Origin: Cohnella algarum
GTDB taxonomy: Bacteria; Bacillota; Bacilli; Paenibacillales; Paenibacillaceae
Length of the DNA stretch: 64,000 nt
NCBI RefSeq assembly: GCF_016937515.1
Contig: NZ_JAFHKM010000002.1
Span: 4,397,001-4,461,000 of the forward strand
Reading direction: 5' to 3'
Of the stretch, positions 44,885-55,471 are shown piece by piece. Under the pieces are notes generated by a model. It saw only the letters and a list, made by a program, of their open reading frames with translations, did not search any database and was not told the DNA's origin. Made by a program: the position numbers and the translations under genes. Numbering within the stretch: the first letter of the stretch is position 1; each line of letters starts with the position of its first letter.

Positions 44885-45517
44885 TTAGTACATAAACCGC
44901 TGCCGGAACCGGACCCGGTCGAACTTTTCCACGGAGGAAAGCGGCACGTCCTTGCCGATCCGGACCATGAGGCAGTTCGCCGGATGGGCGCAAATTTCCG
45001 GGTCGTCGGTTGCGAACCAGACCATCCCTACGGATTTCATCAATTTCTCCATCATCGCCCGGTATTCCCAGACGTTCAGTCCGCTTCCTTCCAGGTCCCA
45101 GTGCCAATAATACTCGGTCGTATAGACGATGGCGTTATCGAGCTGGCCGTCTTCGAAAGCCGTTTGAATCAGGCTCTTGCCGAGGCCGAGTCCCCGGTAA
45201 TCGTCCGCCACTTCGATGGCCCCGAGCTCGATCAAATCGTCCATCCCGCCTTGCGACCAGGTTTCCAGCTCGTCCGGGTAGTGAAACGTGACGTAGCCGA
45301 CGATCAGGTCGCCTTCGAGCGCCGCGACGATTCGGCCTTCGGGGAGCTCGGCGATTTCGACGAGCGCGGCATGCTGCTCCGCGGGACGCCGGAAAGCGTC
45401 CAGCTTCGGGTGAAGCCGGTACTCCCGGAGCCGTTCCGGCGGAATCGGGCCTTCGACGGAGATCGGACCGTTCGTCCCGTCGCGAATATGCCGGTGGAAC
45501 CGTTTCAGGTGCTCCAT
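44885..45517 (-). CDS. acuA: Acetoin utilization protein AcuA, GNAT acetyltransferase
   Basis: The 210-residue protein acetyltransferase acetylates and switches off acetyl-CoA synthetase in Bacillus, opposed by AcuC. GNAT features are the strand VGYVTFHY, the acetyl-CoA loop DDYRGLGLGKSLIQ and the end YEYRAMMEKL-like segment (WEYRAMMEK). ATG 45517 follows GAGGAGG by six bases. The gene leads an acuA-acuC unit and is divergent from its target acsA, with cre-like sites in between. Confidence 0.9.
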   Translation of the reverse strand: MEHLKRFHRHIRDGTNGPISVEGPIPPERLREYRLHPKLDAFRRPAEQHAALVEIAELPEGRIVAALEGDLIVGYVTFHYPDELETWSQGGMDDLIELGAIEVADDYRGLGLGKSLIQTAFEDGQLDNAIVYTTEYYWHWDLEGSGLNVWEYRAMMEKLMKSVGMVWFATDDPEICAHPANCLMVRIGKDVPLSSVEKFDRVRFRQRFMY

Positions 45518-45567
45518 GTCTTTCCCTCCTCGAATGCTGTCATTATACAACAAAAGGGGAGGAAGGA

Positions 45568-45597
45568 GGAGAGCGCTTACTTATAAAGCGCTTTATA
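45568..45597. promoter_or_regulatory. Two cre-like CcpA sites in the acuA/acsA gap
   Basis: TATAAAGCGCTTTATA (45582-45597) is a perfect 16-base palindrome centred on CG with the AAAGCGCTTT core of cre sites. GGAGAGCGCTTACT (45568-45581) is a second, weaker match. In Bacillus acsA and acuABC are CcpA-repressed from the same kind of gap. Confidence 0.6.
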
Positions 45598-45730
45598 TGA
45601 CAACATTGTGACGATTCGCCGGGTTTTATGATATACTTAATTTCGTTAGCCGGAAAACGAATGAATGAAAGCGCATTCCTTCGGCGTGATCGGCACTTTG
45701 AATTCGTATTCGAACGGGATGGTGAGGGCA

Positions 45731-47454
<1,724 letters not shown>

Positions 47455-47503
47455 TCCATGATCATCCGGCCATTCGGCACTCTTGAAAATAAATAAAAGC
47501 AAA

Positions 47504-47547
47504 CGAAGGGCGATCTTCGCGGTTTCGCAACCGGAGGATCGCCCTTC
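47504..47547 (-). terminator. Hairpin between acsA and the PBP gene
   Basis: GAAGGGCGATC arms enclose a GC-rich loop, followed by T-rich sequence on the minus strand. It likely ends the PBP transcript and may also serve acsA. Confidence 0.75.
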
Positions 47548-47564
47548 TGCCGTTCTTTATTCCG

Positions 47565-50500
47565 TTAGTTCGTTTTCACTTCGATCGCGGCGGAAGGCTC
47601 GGATTGGCCGACGCCGTTAATCGCCGTAATCCGGTACCAGCCGGCGTTGACCGGCGCCGGCGCTTCGTAGCCGGGGGTTTGCGCGGAGCCGAGCAGCGTG
47701 TACTTGCCGTTCTGGGACGGACTGTACCAGACCTCGTACTTGGTCACCGCGTCGGCGTCCGAATTCGGGTTCCACGACAGCGCGAGTCCGGTATCCCGGA
47801 TTTGCGCCTGAAGCCCGGAAGGCGAGCCCGGCGCCGCGAGCGGATTGCCCGTTCCGGGAGCTTCGGACCCCGGAGCCTCGGTTCCGGGAGCTTGGGTGCT
47901 GCCCGGATCGGAAGTTCCGCCGCTGCCCCCGTCGGTTCCGCCTGCGGGCGGCAAATTCGGATCGACCGGAATCTCTCCGGCGCCGCTTCCCGCGCTTACG
48001 ACCGCGCTGCGCCCGGACTCCTTGCCGACCACGTCCACGGCGGTGACGTAATATTGATAGGCGTTGCTGGACGAAATGTAATTGATGAACTTCGCCTCGT
48101 CACCCGTAAAAACGGAGTTTTCGACTTTTTGGAACGGGCCTCCGTTGACGGAGCGGTACAGGCGGTAGCCGGCCACGTCCTTTTGCGGGCTTGGCGTAAA
48201 CGTAATCCGAACCTTGCCTCCGTCCAGCGTTTCCGCCGAGACGTTGGACGGAGCGGAAGGCGTCCCTCCGTCGTCGCTGCGCGGGTCGGTCTTGGACGGG
48301 GCGCTGTCCTTGGCGTCTTTCGGCAAATAGTACGAGAGCGACTTGCGGCTTTCCGAAGAGACGTTCGGCAGCGCGGCCTGAAGTTCTCCGATCAGCTCGT
48401 CGATCGGCTTCTCGCGCTTCACCATAATCGCTTCCCGCAGCAGATCGGAAGGCGTTTCGTCGTGCGGCAAGTAGTTGACGCCGTTGTACGTGATATATTG
48501 GACTTTGACCAATGCGTCGTCGGACTCGGTCGGGATGAACTTCTTGTTGAAAATGTCCGTCGTAAGCCGTCCTGCCTGCCGAGTCAGATCGGTCGGCAGC
48601 TTTCCGCTGACGCTCGATACCGTCATCGAAACGATGCCGTCGGGCTTTTCGAACTTGTCGGTCGGGAACAGCTCGGGCTTCGCTTCGGTCACTTCGTTCA
48701 TGATTTTCGCCCAAATTTCCCTGGCGCGGGCGCGTCCTTTGGTCGACAGCGTGTGGGTCGATTTCTCGTAACCCGCCCACACGCCGAGCGTAATGTCCGG
48801 GGTGTAGCCCTCGAACCAGACGTCCGCATAATTTTGCGTCGTTCCGGTTTTGCCGACGACCGGGATTTTGCCGTAGTTCTCGAATTGCGATTTGATCGAC
48901 GTCGCCGTTCCGCTCGTAATGACCGTACGCATCATATCCGTCATCAAATAAGCGGACTGCTCCGAAACGACGCGCTGCGGATTCGGCGTGTGCTTGTAGA
49001 CGACGTTGCCTTCCGCATCGGTAATTTCTTCGATCATGTAAGCGTCGTTGAACACGCCCTTGTTGGCAATAGCGGCGTACGCGTTCGTCAATTCCTCGAC
49101 GGACACGCCGTACTTCAGGCCGCCGATGACGCCCGTTTGCGCGTAATTGTCTTCCTCGACGAGCGAGGTGATGCCGAGCTTGCGCGCGAAATCCCAGGCT
49201 TCCGGGATCGTCAGCTTTTCCAGGAAAATTTTCAGCGCGGCGGTGTTCAGCGACTTGTCGAGAGCCGTCCGCGCGGTGACGAGACCCGTGTACGTGTTGT
49301 TCGAGTTTTTCGGGATATGTTTGGCTCCGCCGCTTCCGTTGTTCAGAATGATCGGCGCGTCGTCCAGTACGCTCGCCGGCTGAATGAGCCCTTTGTCGAT
49401 CGCCGGCAAATAAGCGGCGATCGGCTTCATGGCCGATCCGGGCTGACGGAGCATTTGGGTCGCGAAATTCAATTGCTCGATATGAAATTCGCGGCCTTCG
49501 ATCATGCCGAGAATGGCGCCGGTTTTATGATCGATCATGATCGACGCGATTTGCTCGACGCCCTTCGTCGCGTCGTCCGGCGAGAAATTGTCCGGATTTT
49601 CGGCGATGTCGTGCATGAGGTCGTACACTTCTTTGTCGATCGTCGTCTTGACCTTGTAGCCTCCCCGCAGCAATTGCTCGCGGGCCTGCTCGAGCAGCGG
49701 GGCGTTCTCCTCCTTGCTCAAATCCTCTTTCGTCAGTTCGGGGTATTCCTTGAGCACGAGAAGCTGGGCCGCTTGGCGTTCGACCTCGAGCATTAAATAA
49801 GGATACGTATTGTAAGCCTTCTGGACCGGTTTGGCGAGCGAGGCGTAAAGATCGAACGCGAGCGCCTCCTCGTACTCCGCCTGGGTGATCTTCCCGTACT
49901 CCAGCATTTTGGCCAGGACGAGCTTTTGCCGGTTGACGGCCCGGTTGAACCGGCTTTCGTTGAATTCCCCTTTGCTGGTGAAAGCGGAATGGGCGGACGG
50001 AAGCTGCGGAACGCCGGCCAGGTAGGCGGCTTGCGCCAGATTGAGGTCCTTCAGCTCGACGCCGAAAATCCCCCTGGCCGCCGCTTTGATTCCGTACAGG
50101 TTGTAACCGGACGAGCCGTTGCCGTAAGCGATTTTATTCAAATAAGCGGTTAAAATTTCTTCCTTGTTCAAAAAGCGTTCGAGGCGCAGCGAGAGAAAAA
50201 TTTCCTTCGCTTTGCGCGTGTTCGTCCTGTCCAAGGTCAAAAATACTTGCCTTGCGAGCTGCTGGGTAATCGTGCTTCCGCCCGTCTGCACGGATTCGTT
50301 GAGCACCTGCTGCTTGACCGCGCGCATCAGCCCGTTCGAATCGATCCCGATATGATTGAAAAAATCTTTGTCTTCGATCGATAAGACGGCGTCGATGACG
50401 ATTTGCGGAATTTCGTCATAGGTGACGGGCTGCCGGTCTTCTTCGGTGCGAAGCTGGCCGACCAGCGTGTTGTCGTTGAAATACACGAATCCGGTAATGG

Positions 50501-50720
50501 CGTTTTCGTTGATTTTCTCCTCGATGAGCGAGCGCGGGCGCACCGGATCGTCCTTGACGAGCGCGGCTACGTAGCCCCCGACCGCTCCCGCGGCCACCAG
50601 TCCCGTCAGGATGCCGAACAGAATGAGCCATAATACGGTGTACACCGCAATCTTCACGCCGAGTAGCCAGCCTGAGCCTCTCCTTTTGGAGGGGGGAGGG
50701 GTCTGCATCGTTTCTTCCAT
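47565..50720 (-). CDS. pbpA: Class A penicillin-binding protein (PBP1a) with fibronectin III domains
   Basis: The 1051-residue bifunctional peptidoglycan synthase has a short cytoplasmic tail and a TM helix (about 20-50), then a GT51 glycosyltransferase domain (EDKDFFNHIGID with the catalytic Glu, GGSTITQQLARQ). The transpeptidase domain has the SxxK Ser in RQPGSAMKP, SLN in DKSLNTAA and KTGTT. The C terminus adds two fibronectin III-like domains separated by a Pro/Gly/Ser/Thr linker (about residues 930-965), probably wall-spanning. AAGGAGG lies six bases before ATG 50720. It is divergent from tyrS. Symbol given by family resemblance only. Confidence 0.93.
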   Translation of the reverse strand: MEETMQTPPPSKRRGSGWLLGVKIAVYTVLWLILFGILTGLVAAGAVGGYVAALVKDDPVRPRSLIEEKINENAITGFVYFNDNTLVGQLRTEEDRQPVTYDEIPQIVIDAVLSIEDKDFFNHIGIDSNGLMRAVKQQVLNESVQTGGSTITQQLARQVFLTLDRTNTRKAKEIFLSLRLERFLNKEEILTAYLNKIAYGNGSSGYNLYGIKAAARGIFGVELKDLNLAQAAYLAGVPQLPSAHSAFTSKGEFNESRFNRAVNRQKLVLAKMLEYGKITQAEYEEALAFDLYASLAKPVQKAYNTYPYLMLEVERQAAQLLVLKEYPELTKEDLSKEENAPLLEQAREQLLRGGYKVKTTIDKEVYDLMHDIAENPDNFSPDDATKGVEQIASIMIDHKTGAILGMIEGREFHIEQLNFATQMLRQPGSAMKPIAAYLPAIDKGLIQPASVLDDAPIILNNGSGGAKHIPKNSNNTYTGLVTARTALDKSLNTAALKIFLEKLTIPEAWDFARKLGITSLVEEDNYAQTGVIGGLKYGVSVEELTNAYAAIANKGVFNDAYMIEEITDAEGNVVYKHTPNPQRVVSEQSAYLMTDMMRTVITSGTATSIKSQFENYGKIPVVGKTGTTQNYADVWFEGYTPDITLGVWAGYEKSTHTLSTKGRARAREIWAKIMNEVTEAKPELFPTDKFEKPDGIVSMTVSSVSGKLPTDLTRQAGRLTTDIFNKKFIPTESDDALVKVQYITYNGVNYLPHDETPSDLLREAIMVKREKPIDELIGELQAALPNVSSESRKSLSYYLPKDAKDSAPSKTDPRSDDGGTPSAPSNVSAETLDGGKVRITFTPSPQKDVAGYRLYRSVNGGPFQKVENSVFTGDEAKFINYISSSNAYQYYVTAVDVVGKESGRSAVVSAGSGAGEIPVDPNLPPAGGTDGGSGGTSDPGSTQAPGTEAPGSEAPGTGNPLAAPGSPSGLQAQIRDTGLALSWNPNSDADAVTKYEVWYSPSQNGKYTLLGSAQTPGYEAPAPVNAGWYRITAINGVGQSEPSAAIEVKTN

Positions 50721-50770
50721 AAAGAACCTCCTTCAACAAACAGAAATATTATACCACAACTAACCATCGT

Positions 50771-50800
50771 TTGACTTCCTTCGAAGGGGTGTGCTATAAA
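50771..50800 (+). promoter_or_regulatory. Sigma-A promoter of tyrS
   Basis: TTGACT, an 18-base spacer and TATAAA leave a leader of only about 35 bases. Confidence 0.7.
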
Positions 50801-50840
50801 GAGAGAAATTGTGAACTTATTCGGAGGAATATGAGCCGCC

Positions 50841-52100
50841 ATGTCTGAAAATATAGGAACTTTGACTCAAGAACAGCAGCGGGAGGTCGACCGGCAGCTG
50901 GCGATCATCAGGCGCGGAGCCGTCGAAATCGTTCCGGAAGAGGAACTGGCGGCCAAAATCGCCGAGGCCGTCCGTACCGGACGATCGCTGAAAATCAAGC
51001 TCGGGCTCGATCCATCCGCGCCGGACATCCATATCGGCCATACCGTCGTGCTGCACAAGCTGCGGCAATTCCAGGAGCTCGGCCATGAAGTCCAACTGCT
51101 GATCGGCGATTTCACGGGGCGGATCGGGGATCCTACCGGCAAGTCCGAAACGCGCAAGCAGCTTAGCGAAGAGGACGTCAAGCGCAACGCAGAAACGTAT
51201 CAGAAGCAAATTTTCAAAATATTGGACCCCGGCAAAACGAAGGTCTACTACAATTCCTCCTGGCTGTCGCCGCTTCAATTCGCGGATATCATCCAATTGG
51301 CGGCCAAGCTCACCGTGGCGCGCCTGATGGAGCGCGACGATTTCACGAAGCGCTTCCAGTCCGGACAGCCGATCAGCGTGCACGAATTTTTCTATCCCTT
51401 GATGCAAGGCTACGATTCCGTGGCGCTGGAGAGCGACGTGGAGCTGGGCGGAACCGATCAGAAGTTCAATCTGCTGATGGGCAGGACGCTCCAGAAAGAG
51501 TACGGCAAGCCGACGCAGGCCGCCATCATGCTGCCGCTGCTCGAAGGGCTCGACGGCGTCAACAAAATGAGCAAAAGCCTCGGCAACTACATCGGAATCG
51601 ACGAGGAGCCGAACCAGATTTACGGCAAGGCGATGAGCGTGCCGGACGAATTGATGCTGAAGTACTACGAACTCGCGACAGACCTGACGAACGAGGAAGT
51701 TGGCGCTCTGCGGTCGGGACTGGAAGACGGAAGCGTTCATCCCCGCGACGCGAAGATGCGCCTCGCCCGGACGTTCGTCCGCATGTATCACGGGGAAGAA
51801 GCGGCGGCCGCGGCCGAGTCGCATTTCGTGACCGTATTCCAGCAGCGCGCGCTTCCCGACGACATCGAAACGCTGGAGCTGCCGGCAAGCGAGCTGGCGG
51901 ACGGTTCGATCCGACTCGCGAAGCTGCTGACGCTTCTGGGGCTGCAGGCTTCGGTAAGCGAAGCCAGACGCAGCATTCAGCAGGGAGCGGTGCGCTGGAA
52001 CGAAGAGAAGCTGACCGATCCGAATGCGGAAATCGCGCCGCAGGACGGCGACATCGTCCAGGTCGGCAAGCGGAAATTCGGCCGGCTGGCGATTCGCTAA
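50841..52100 (+). CDS. tyrS: Tyrosyl-tRNA synthetase
   Basis: The 419-residue class Ic synthetase charges tRNA-Tyr. It has the HIGH-type motif DIHIGHT near residue 58, the KMSKS loop [10 protein letters not shown] near residue 237 and a C-terminal S4 RNA-binding domain. The KMSKS form and length are closer to the TyrZ type than to the TyrS type of Bacillus. The leader is too short for a T-box, so the tyrosine-responsive control known for Bacillus tyrS is absent here. GGAGG lies 13 bases upstream of ATG 50841 and three bases from an out-of-frame ATG at 50831. Confidence 0.95.
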   Translation: MSENIGTLTQEQQREVDRQLAIIRRGAVEIVPEEELAAKIAEAVRTGRSLKIKLGLDPSAPDIHIGHTVVLHKLRQFQELGHEVQLLIGDFTGRIGDPTGKSETRKQLSEEDVKRNAETYQKQIFKILDPGKTKVYYNSSWLSPLQFADIIQLAAKLTVARLMERDDFTKRFQSGQPISVHEFFYPLMQGYDSVALESDVELGGTDQKFNLLMGRTLQKEYGKPTQAAIMLPLLEGLDGVNKMSKSLGNYIGIDEEPNQIYGKAMSVPDELMLKYYELATDLTNEEVGALRSGLEDGSVHPRDAKMRLARTFVRMYHGEEAAAAAESHFVTVFQQRALPDDIETLELPASELADGSIRLAKLLTLLGLQASVSEARRSIQQGAVRWNEEKLTDPNAEIAPQDGDIVQVGKRKFGRLAIR

Positions 52101-52135
52101 GAAAGACCGCATCGGCCGCATGGGCCGAAAAAACG

Positions 52136-52184
52136 AAAGGACGAGCGAAGGGAAGTCCATACTTTCCGCGCTCGTCCTTTTTCG
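52136..52184 (+). terminator. Terminator of tyrS
   Basis: AAAGGACGAGCG pairs with CGCTCGTCCTTT around a loop and ends in TTTTT. Confidence 0.85.
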
Positions 52185-52249
52185 CTTCTTTTTCCGTTTC
52201 GGTCGGACCCGGGTCAGGCTTTGTTGACGCCTTCGAACAGCTGTCTAAC

Positions 52250-52286
52250 GAAAGTTTCATGAAACTTTCACATATTTTGCGACGTA
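52250..52286 (+). promoter_or_regulatory. SigW-like ECF promoter with overlapping palindrome
   Basis: TGAAAC (52260-52265), a 17-base spacer and CGTA (52283-52286) match the SigW consensus. The Bacillus yuaF-floT operon is SigW-controlled. The -35 lies inside a perfect 20-base palindrome (52250-52269) with half-site GAAAGTTTCA. Confidence 0.75.
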
Positions 52287-52337
52287 TTATGAGAGTAAGG
52301 AAGGGAGTCCCAAGTTTGTCGGAAAGGAGGTAAACCG

Positions 52338-52862
52338 ATGGATATCGTGTTCGGATGCTGCCTTGCGTTCGGGGCTTTGCTTGCCGCCTTCACGCTTTTT
52401 TTCGGCGACATCCTCGACAGTGCCCTAGACGGGATGTTCGAATGGCTGTCGATCGACGCGCACGAGCTTTTCCAGCCGGTCGTCGTGACCGGGGGCATTA
52501 CCGTTTTCGGAGGCACGGGGCTGCTTCTGTCGCGTTATTCGTCCCTTCCGGCGGCAGGAGTGTATGCCGCGTCCGTTGGCATAGCGGCGCTCATCGCCAT
52601 CGGGATGTATTTCGTTTACGTCCGGCCGATGAAAAACAGCGAAAATTCGACGGGGTATTCCATTCAGGATTTGGCCGGAAAGCGCGCGGAGGTGCTCACT
52701 CCGATTCCGGCCGCCGGCTGCGGCGAAGTGCTCGTTCGGGTGGGGGCGGGCAATTCGAACCATGTCGCGGCAAGCTTCGAAGGCGTGGAGGTGGAGGCGG
52801 GAACGCCGGTTGTCGTCGTCGAAGTGAAGGAAGGCACGCTGTACGTAGCGAAGCTGGATTAG
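52338..52862 (+). CDS. nfeD: NfeD family membrane protein (YuaF type)
   Basis: The 174-residue protein has three TM helices (about residues 5-25, 48-68 and 72-95) and a C-terminal OB-fold domain (about 110-174, LAGKRAEVLTPIPAAG, then VVVVEVKEGTLYVAKL). It lacks the protease domain of long NfeD proteins. In Bacillus YuaF is co-expressed with flotillin FloT and affects membrane fluidity domains. GGAAAGGAGG precedes ATG 52338, and floT begins 24 bases after its stop. Confidence 0.88.
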   Translation: MDIVFGCCLAFGALLAAFTLFFGDILDSALDGMFEWLSIDAHELFQPVVVTGGITVFGGTGLLLSRYSSLPAAGVYAASVGIAALIAIGMYFVYVRPMKNSENSTGYSIQDLAGKRAEVLTPIPAAGCGEVLVRVGAGNSNHVAASFEGVEVEAGTPVVVVEVKEGTLYVAKLD

Positions 52863-52886
52863 CAACCAGGAGAAAGGGGTAATCGA

Positions 52887-54431
52887 ATGGAAAATTTTCC
52901 GGACTATTTGTACATACCCGTCATCGTCGTTGCCGTTCTCGCGGTAATCGGCATCGCGTTCTGGGCAAGGTATAAGACGGTGTCGCCGGACGAAGCGATG
53001 ATCGTCACGGGATCGTTTCTCGGCAGCAAAAACGTGACGGTCGACGATTCCGGCCGCCGCATCAAAATCGTCCGCGGCGGCGGCGCGTTTATTTTGCCGA
53101 TTTTTCAGCAATCGCAATTTTTGTCCCTGCTGTCGCACAAACTGGACGTCTCGACGCCCGAAGTCTATACGGAGCAAGGCGTGCCCGTCATGACCGACGC
53201 GGTGGCGATCATCAAGATCGGAGGCTCCGTGGAAGACGTGGCCACGGCGGCGGAGCAATTCATGGGGAAGCCGACCGACGCGCTCAAGGGGGAAGCCCAG
53301 GAGGTGCTGGAAGGGCACCTGCGGGCGATTCTCGGCATGATGACGGTGGAGGAAGTGTACCGCAACCGCGATAAATTCGCCCAGGAAGTGCAAAGCGTCG
53401 CGGCCCGCGACTTAAAGAAGATGGGCCTGCAAATCGTCTCCTTCACGATCAAGGACGTGCGCGACAAGCACGGGTATCTCGAAGCGCTCGGCAAACCGAG
53501 AATCGCGGCCGTCAAGCGGGATGCCGACATCGCCGAAGCCCAGGCGATCCGGGATGCCCGGATTCAGAAAGCGCTCGCGGAGGAAGAGGGACAGAAGGCC
53601 GAGCTGCTTCGGGATACGAACATCGCCGAAGCGACGAAGGAGAAGGAGCTGAAGGTCGCTTCCTTCAAGAAGGATCAGGATTTGGCCAAGGCGGAAGCCG
53701 ATCAGGCGTATGCCATTCAGGAGGCTCGTTCCAAGCAGAGCGTCGTCGAGGAGCAGATGAAGGTCGAACTGGTCCGCAAGGAGCGGGAAATCGATCTCGA
53801 AGCCAAGGAAATTCTCCGCCGCGAGAAGCAGTACGACGCGGAAGTGAAGAAGAAGGCCGACGCCGACAAGTACGCGGTCGAGCAGGCGGCGGAAGCGGAC
53901 AAGGCGAAGCGGATCCGCGAGGCGGATGCCGTGAAGTACCGCATCGAAGCGGAGGCGAAAGCGAATGCCGAGCTGAAGCGGCTGAACGGGATCGCGGAAG
54001 CGGAAGCGGAGCGGGCCAAAGGCACGGCCGAAGCCGAAGTCATCCGGCTGCGCGGTCTGGCGGAAGCGGAAGCGAAAGAAAAGCTGGCGCAGGCGTTCGA
54101 GAACTTCGGGGAAGCGGCGGTTCTCGACATCATCGCGAAAATGCTGCCGGAGCTGGCGGGCAAAGTGGCCGAGCCGATCGCGTCGATCGACAAGCTGACC
54201 GTCGTCGACACGGGTCACGGCGAAGGGGCCGCCCGGGTGAGCAATTACGTCACTTCGCTGATGGCGACGGCGCCCGAAATGCTGAAAAGCGTTTCCGGCA
54301 TCGACGTCGAAGGGCTGGTAAAGGGCTTGACGCGGAAAGTCGCGCCTCCTCCCTTACCGGTCGCGACGGTTAGGCCGGCCGCGGAAGCGAAGCTCGAGCC
54401 GAAACCCGATTCGCGGCCGGCCGCGGAATAA
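52887..54431 (+). CDS. floT: Flotillin-like membrane scaffold protein
   Basis: The 514-residue protein has an N-terminal membrane segment (about 8-28), an SPFH/band-7 domain (about 30-190) and a long coiled coil rich in Glu-Ala repeats (about 190-400), then a C-terminal tail with a Pro-rich end. Flotillins gather into membrane microdomains that organise signalling and secretion complexes. The gene is in an operon with nfeD behind a SigW-like promoter, so envelope stress should induce it. It ends at a perfect 17-base bidirectional terminator. Confidence 0.95.
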   Translation: MENFPDYLYIPVIVVAVLAVIGIAFWARYKTVSPDEAMIVTGSFLGSKNVTVDDSGRRIKIVRGGGAFILPIFQQSQFLSLLSHKLDVSTPEVYTEQGVPVMTDAVAIIKIGGSVEDVATAAEQFMGKPTDALKGEAQEVLEGHLRAILGMMTVEEVYRNRDKFAQEVQSVAARDLKKMGLQIVSFTIKDVRDKHGYLEALGKPRIAAVKRDADIAEAQAIRDARIQKALAEEEGQKAELLRDTNIAEATKEKELKVASFKKDQDLAKAEADQAYAIQEARSKQSVVEEQMKVELVRKEREIDLEAKEILRREKQYDAEVKKKADADKYAVEQAAEADKAKRIREADAVKYRIEAEAKANAELKRLNGIAEAEAERAKGTAEAEVIRLRGLAEAEAKEKLAQAFENFGEAAVLDIIAKMLPELAGKVAEPIASIDKLTVVDTGHGEGAARVSNYVTSLMATAPEMLKSVSGIDVEGLVKGLTRKVAPPPLPVATVRPAAEAKLEPKPDSRPAAE

Positions 54432-54444
54432 TCGGCTGCCTAAA

Positions 54445-54484
54445 AGAAACGCCCTTGCCGAGCAAGATCGGCAAGGGCGTTTCT
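54445..54484. terminator. Bidirectional terminator between floT and rpsD
   Basis: Seventeen-base arms starting AGAAACGCCC enclose a six-base loop, with A/T-rich flanks on both sides. Confidence 0.9.
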
Positions 54485-54498
54485 CTGGCGTCGCCGGC

Positions 54499-55098
54499 TT
54501 AGCGGCTGTAGAATTCGACGATTTGTTGCTCTTCGATGTCCTGGGACAGCTCTTCGCGGGAAGGAAGACGAACGTACTTGCCTTCCATCGCGTTCGCGTT
54601 GAAGTCCAGGTAGCCCGGCAGGTGGTGACGTCCTTCGAGCGCTTCTTTGATCGTTTTCAAGCCGCGGCTGCGTTCGCGAAGACCGATTACGTCGCCCACT
54701 TGAACGGTGTAGGAAGCGATGTCCACTTTGCGGCCGTTGACCGTTACGTGACCGTGCGATACGAGCTGGCGGGACCCGTAGCGGGTGTTCGCCCAGCCGA
54801 GGCGGTACACGAGGTTGTCGAGACGGCTTTCCAGCAGGAACATGAAGTTTTCGCCGGCTTTGCCTTTCATTTTCGATGCGCGGTCGAACAGGTTGCGGAA
54901 TTGCTTCTCGTTCAGGCCGTACATGTGGCGAAGCTTTTGCTTTTCTTGCAGCTGCACGCCGTAGCCGCTCAGTTTGCGGCGTTGGTTGGCGCCGTGCTGC
55001 CCCGGAGGGAATGCGCGTTTCAGTTCTTTGCCGGATCCGCTCAGGGAGATGCCGAGACGGCGGCTCAGTTTAAACTTCGGTCCTGTATAACGTGACAT
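54499..55098 (-). CDS. rpsD: 30S ribosomal protein S4
   Basis: The 199-residue primary rRNA-binding protein of the small subunit starts [15 protein letters not shown] and has an S4 RNA-binding domain ([26 protein letters not shown]) and the end [11 protein letters not shown]. It lacks the four-Cys zinc motif present in some S4 forms. ATG 55098 is set by GGAGC upstream; the frame is open to 55239 but that stretch is the mRNA leader. In Bacillus S4 represses its own synthesis through a leader structure, and this gene is likewise stand-alone with a long leader. Confidence 0.97.
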   Translation of the reverse strand: MSRYTGPKFKLSRRLGISLSGSGKELKRAFPPGQHGANQRRKLSGYGVQLQEKQKLRHMYGLNEKQFRNLFDRASKMKGKAGENFMFLLESRLDNLVYRLGWANTRYGSRQLVSHGHVTVNGRKVDIASYTVQVGDVIGLRERSRGLKTIKEALEGRHHLPGYLDFNANAMEGKYVRLPSREELSQDIEEQQIVEFYSR

Positions 55099-55297
55099 GG
55101 ATGCAAGCTCCTTTTTCCAAAAAAAGTTTTTTGAAAAATGGGTGCCGTTGCGCCGGATTTCTCCAAATCGAAAACTGGTTTCGATTCCGACAGGAAGTTC
55201 AGCCGCTGCCCGTCGGCGGATTGTCCGTGAGGGTGACACAAACCTTCAGCCCAATATTCAACTACTAATATTATAAGAATAAACGAGCCTATGTCAA
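55099..55297 (-). promoter_or_regulatory. rpsD promoter and long leader (candidate S4 autoregulatory leader)
   Basis: On the minus strand, TTGACA (55292-55297), a 16-base spacer and TATAAT (55270-55275) form a near-perfect promoter. About 165 bases of leader follow, including GC-rich pairing stretches around 55190-55225, which fits an S4-binding leader; I could not fold it here. Confidence 0.6.
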
Positions 55298-55311
55298 GTG
55301 CGCGCAGGGAT

Positions 55312-55325
55312 TGTAAGCGCTATCC
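55312..55325. promoter_or_regulatory. cre-like site upstream of rpsD and dgcP
   Basis: TGTAAGCGCTATCC matches the cre consensus TGWNANCGNTNWCA at all but the last base. The rest of 55326-55471 contains no gene; AT-rich stretches there could hold the dgcP promoter. Confidence 0.45.
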
Positions 55326-55471
55326 AAAACATATATTTCACGCCTGCGAATTCATGCCGCAAGTCCCCTTAATTTCGGTTCGATATAGTGCAAAATTCCT
55401 GTATTCATTGTATAGTTAGTGTATAAAAAGAGAAGAAGAGGGCACGAGCGGACGGTAAGGAGGATGGCGGG

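Noticed and set aside
50740..50840. T-box riboswitch upstream of tyrS
   Set aside because: The promoter leaves only about 35 bases of leader and there is no T-box sequence or antiterminator.
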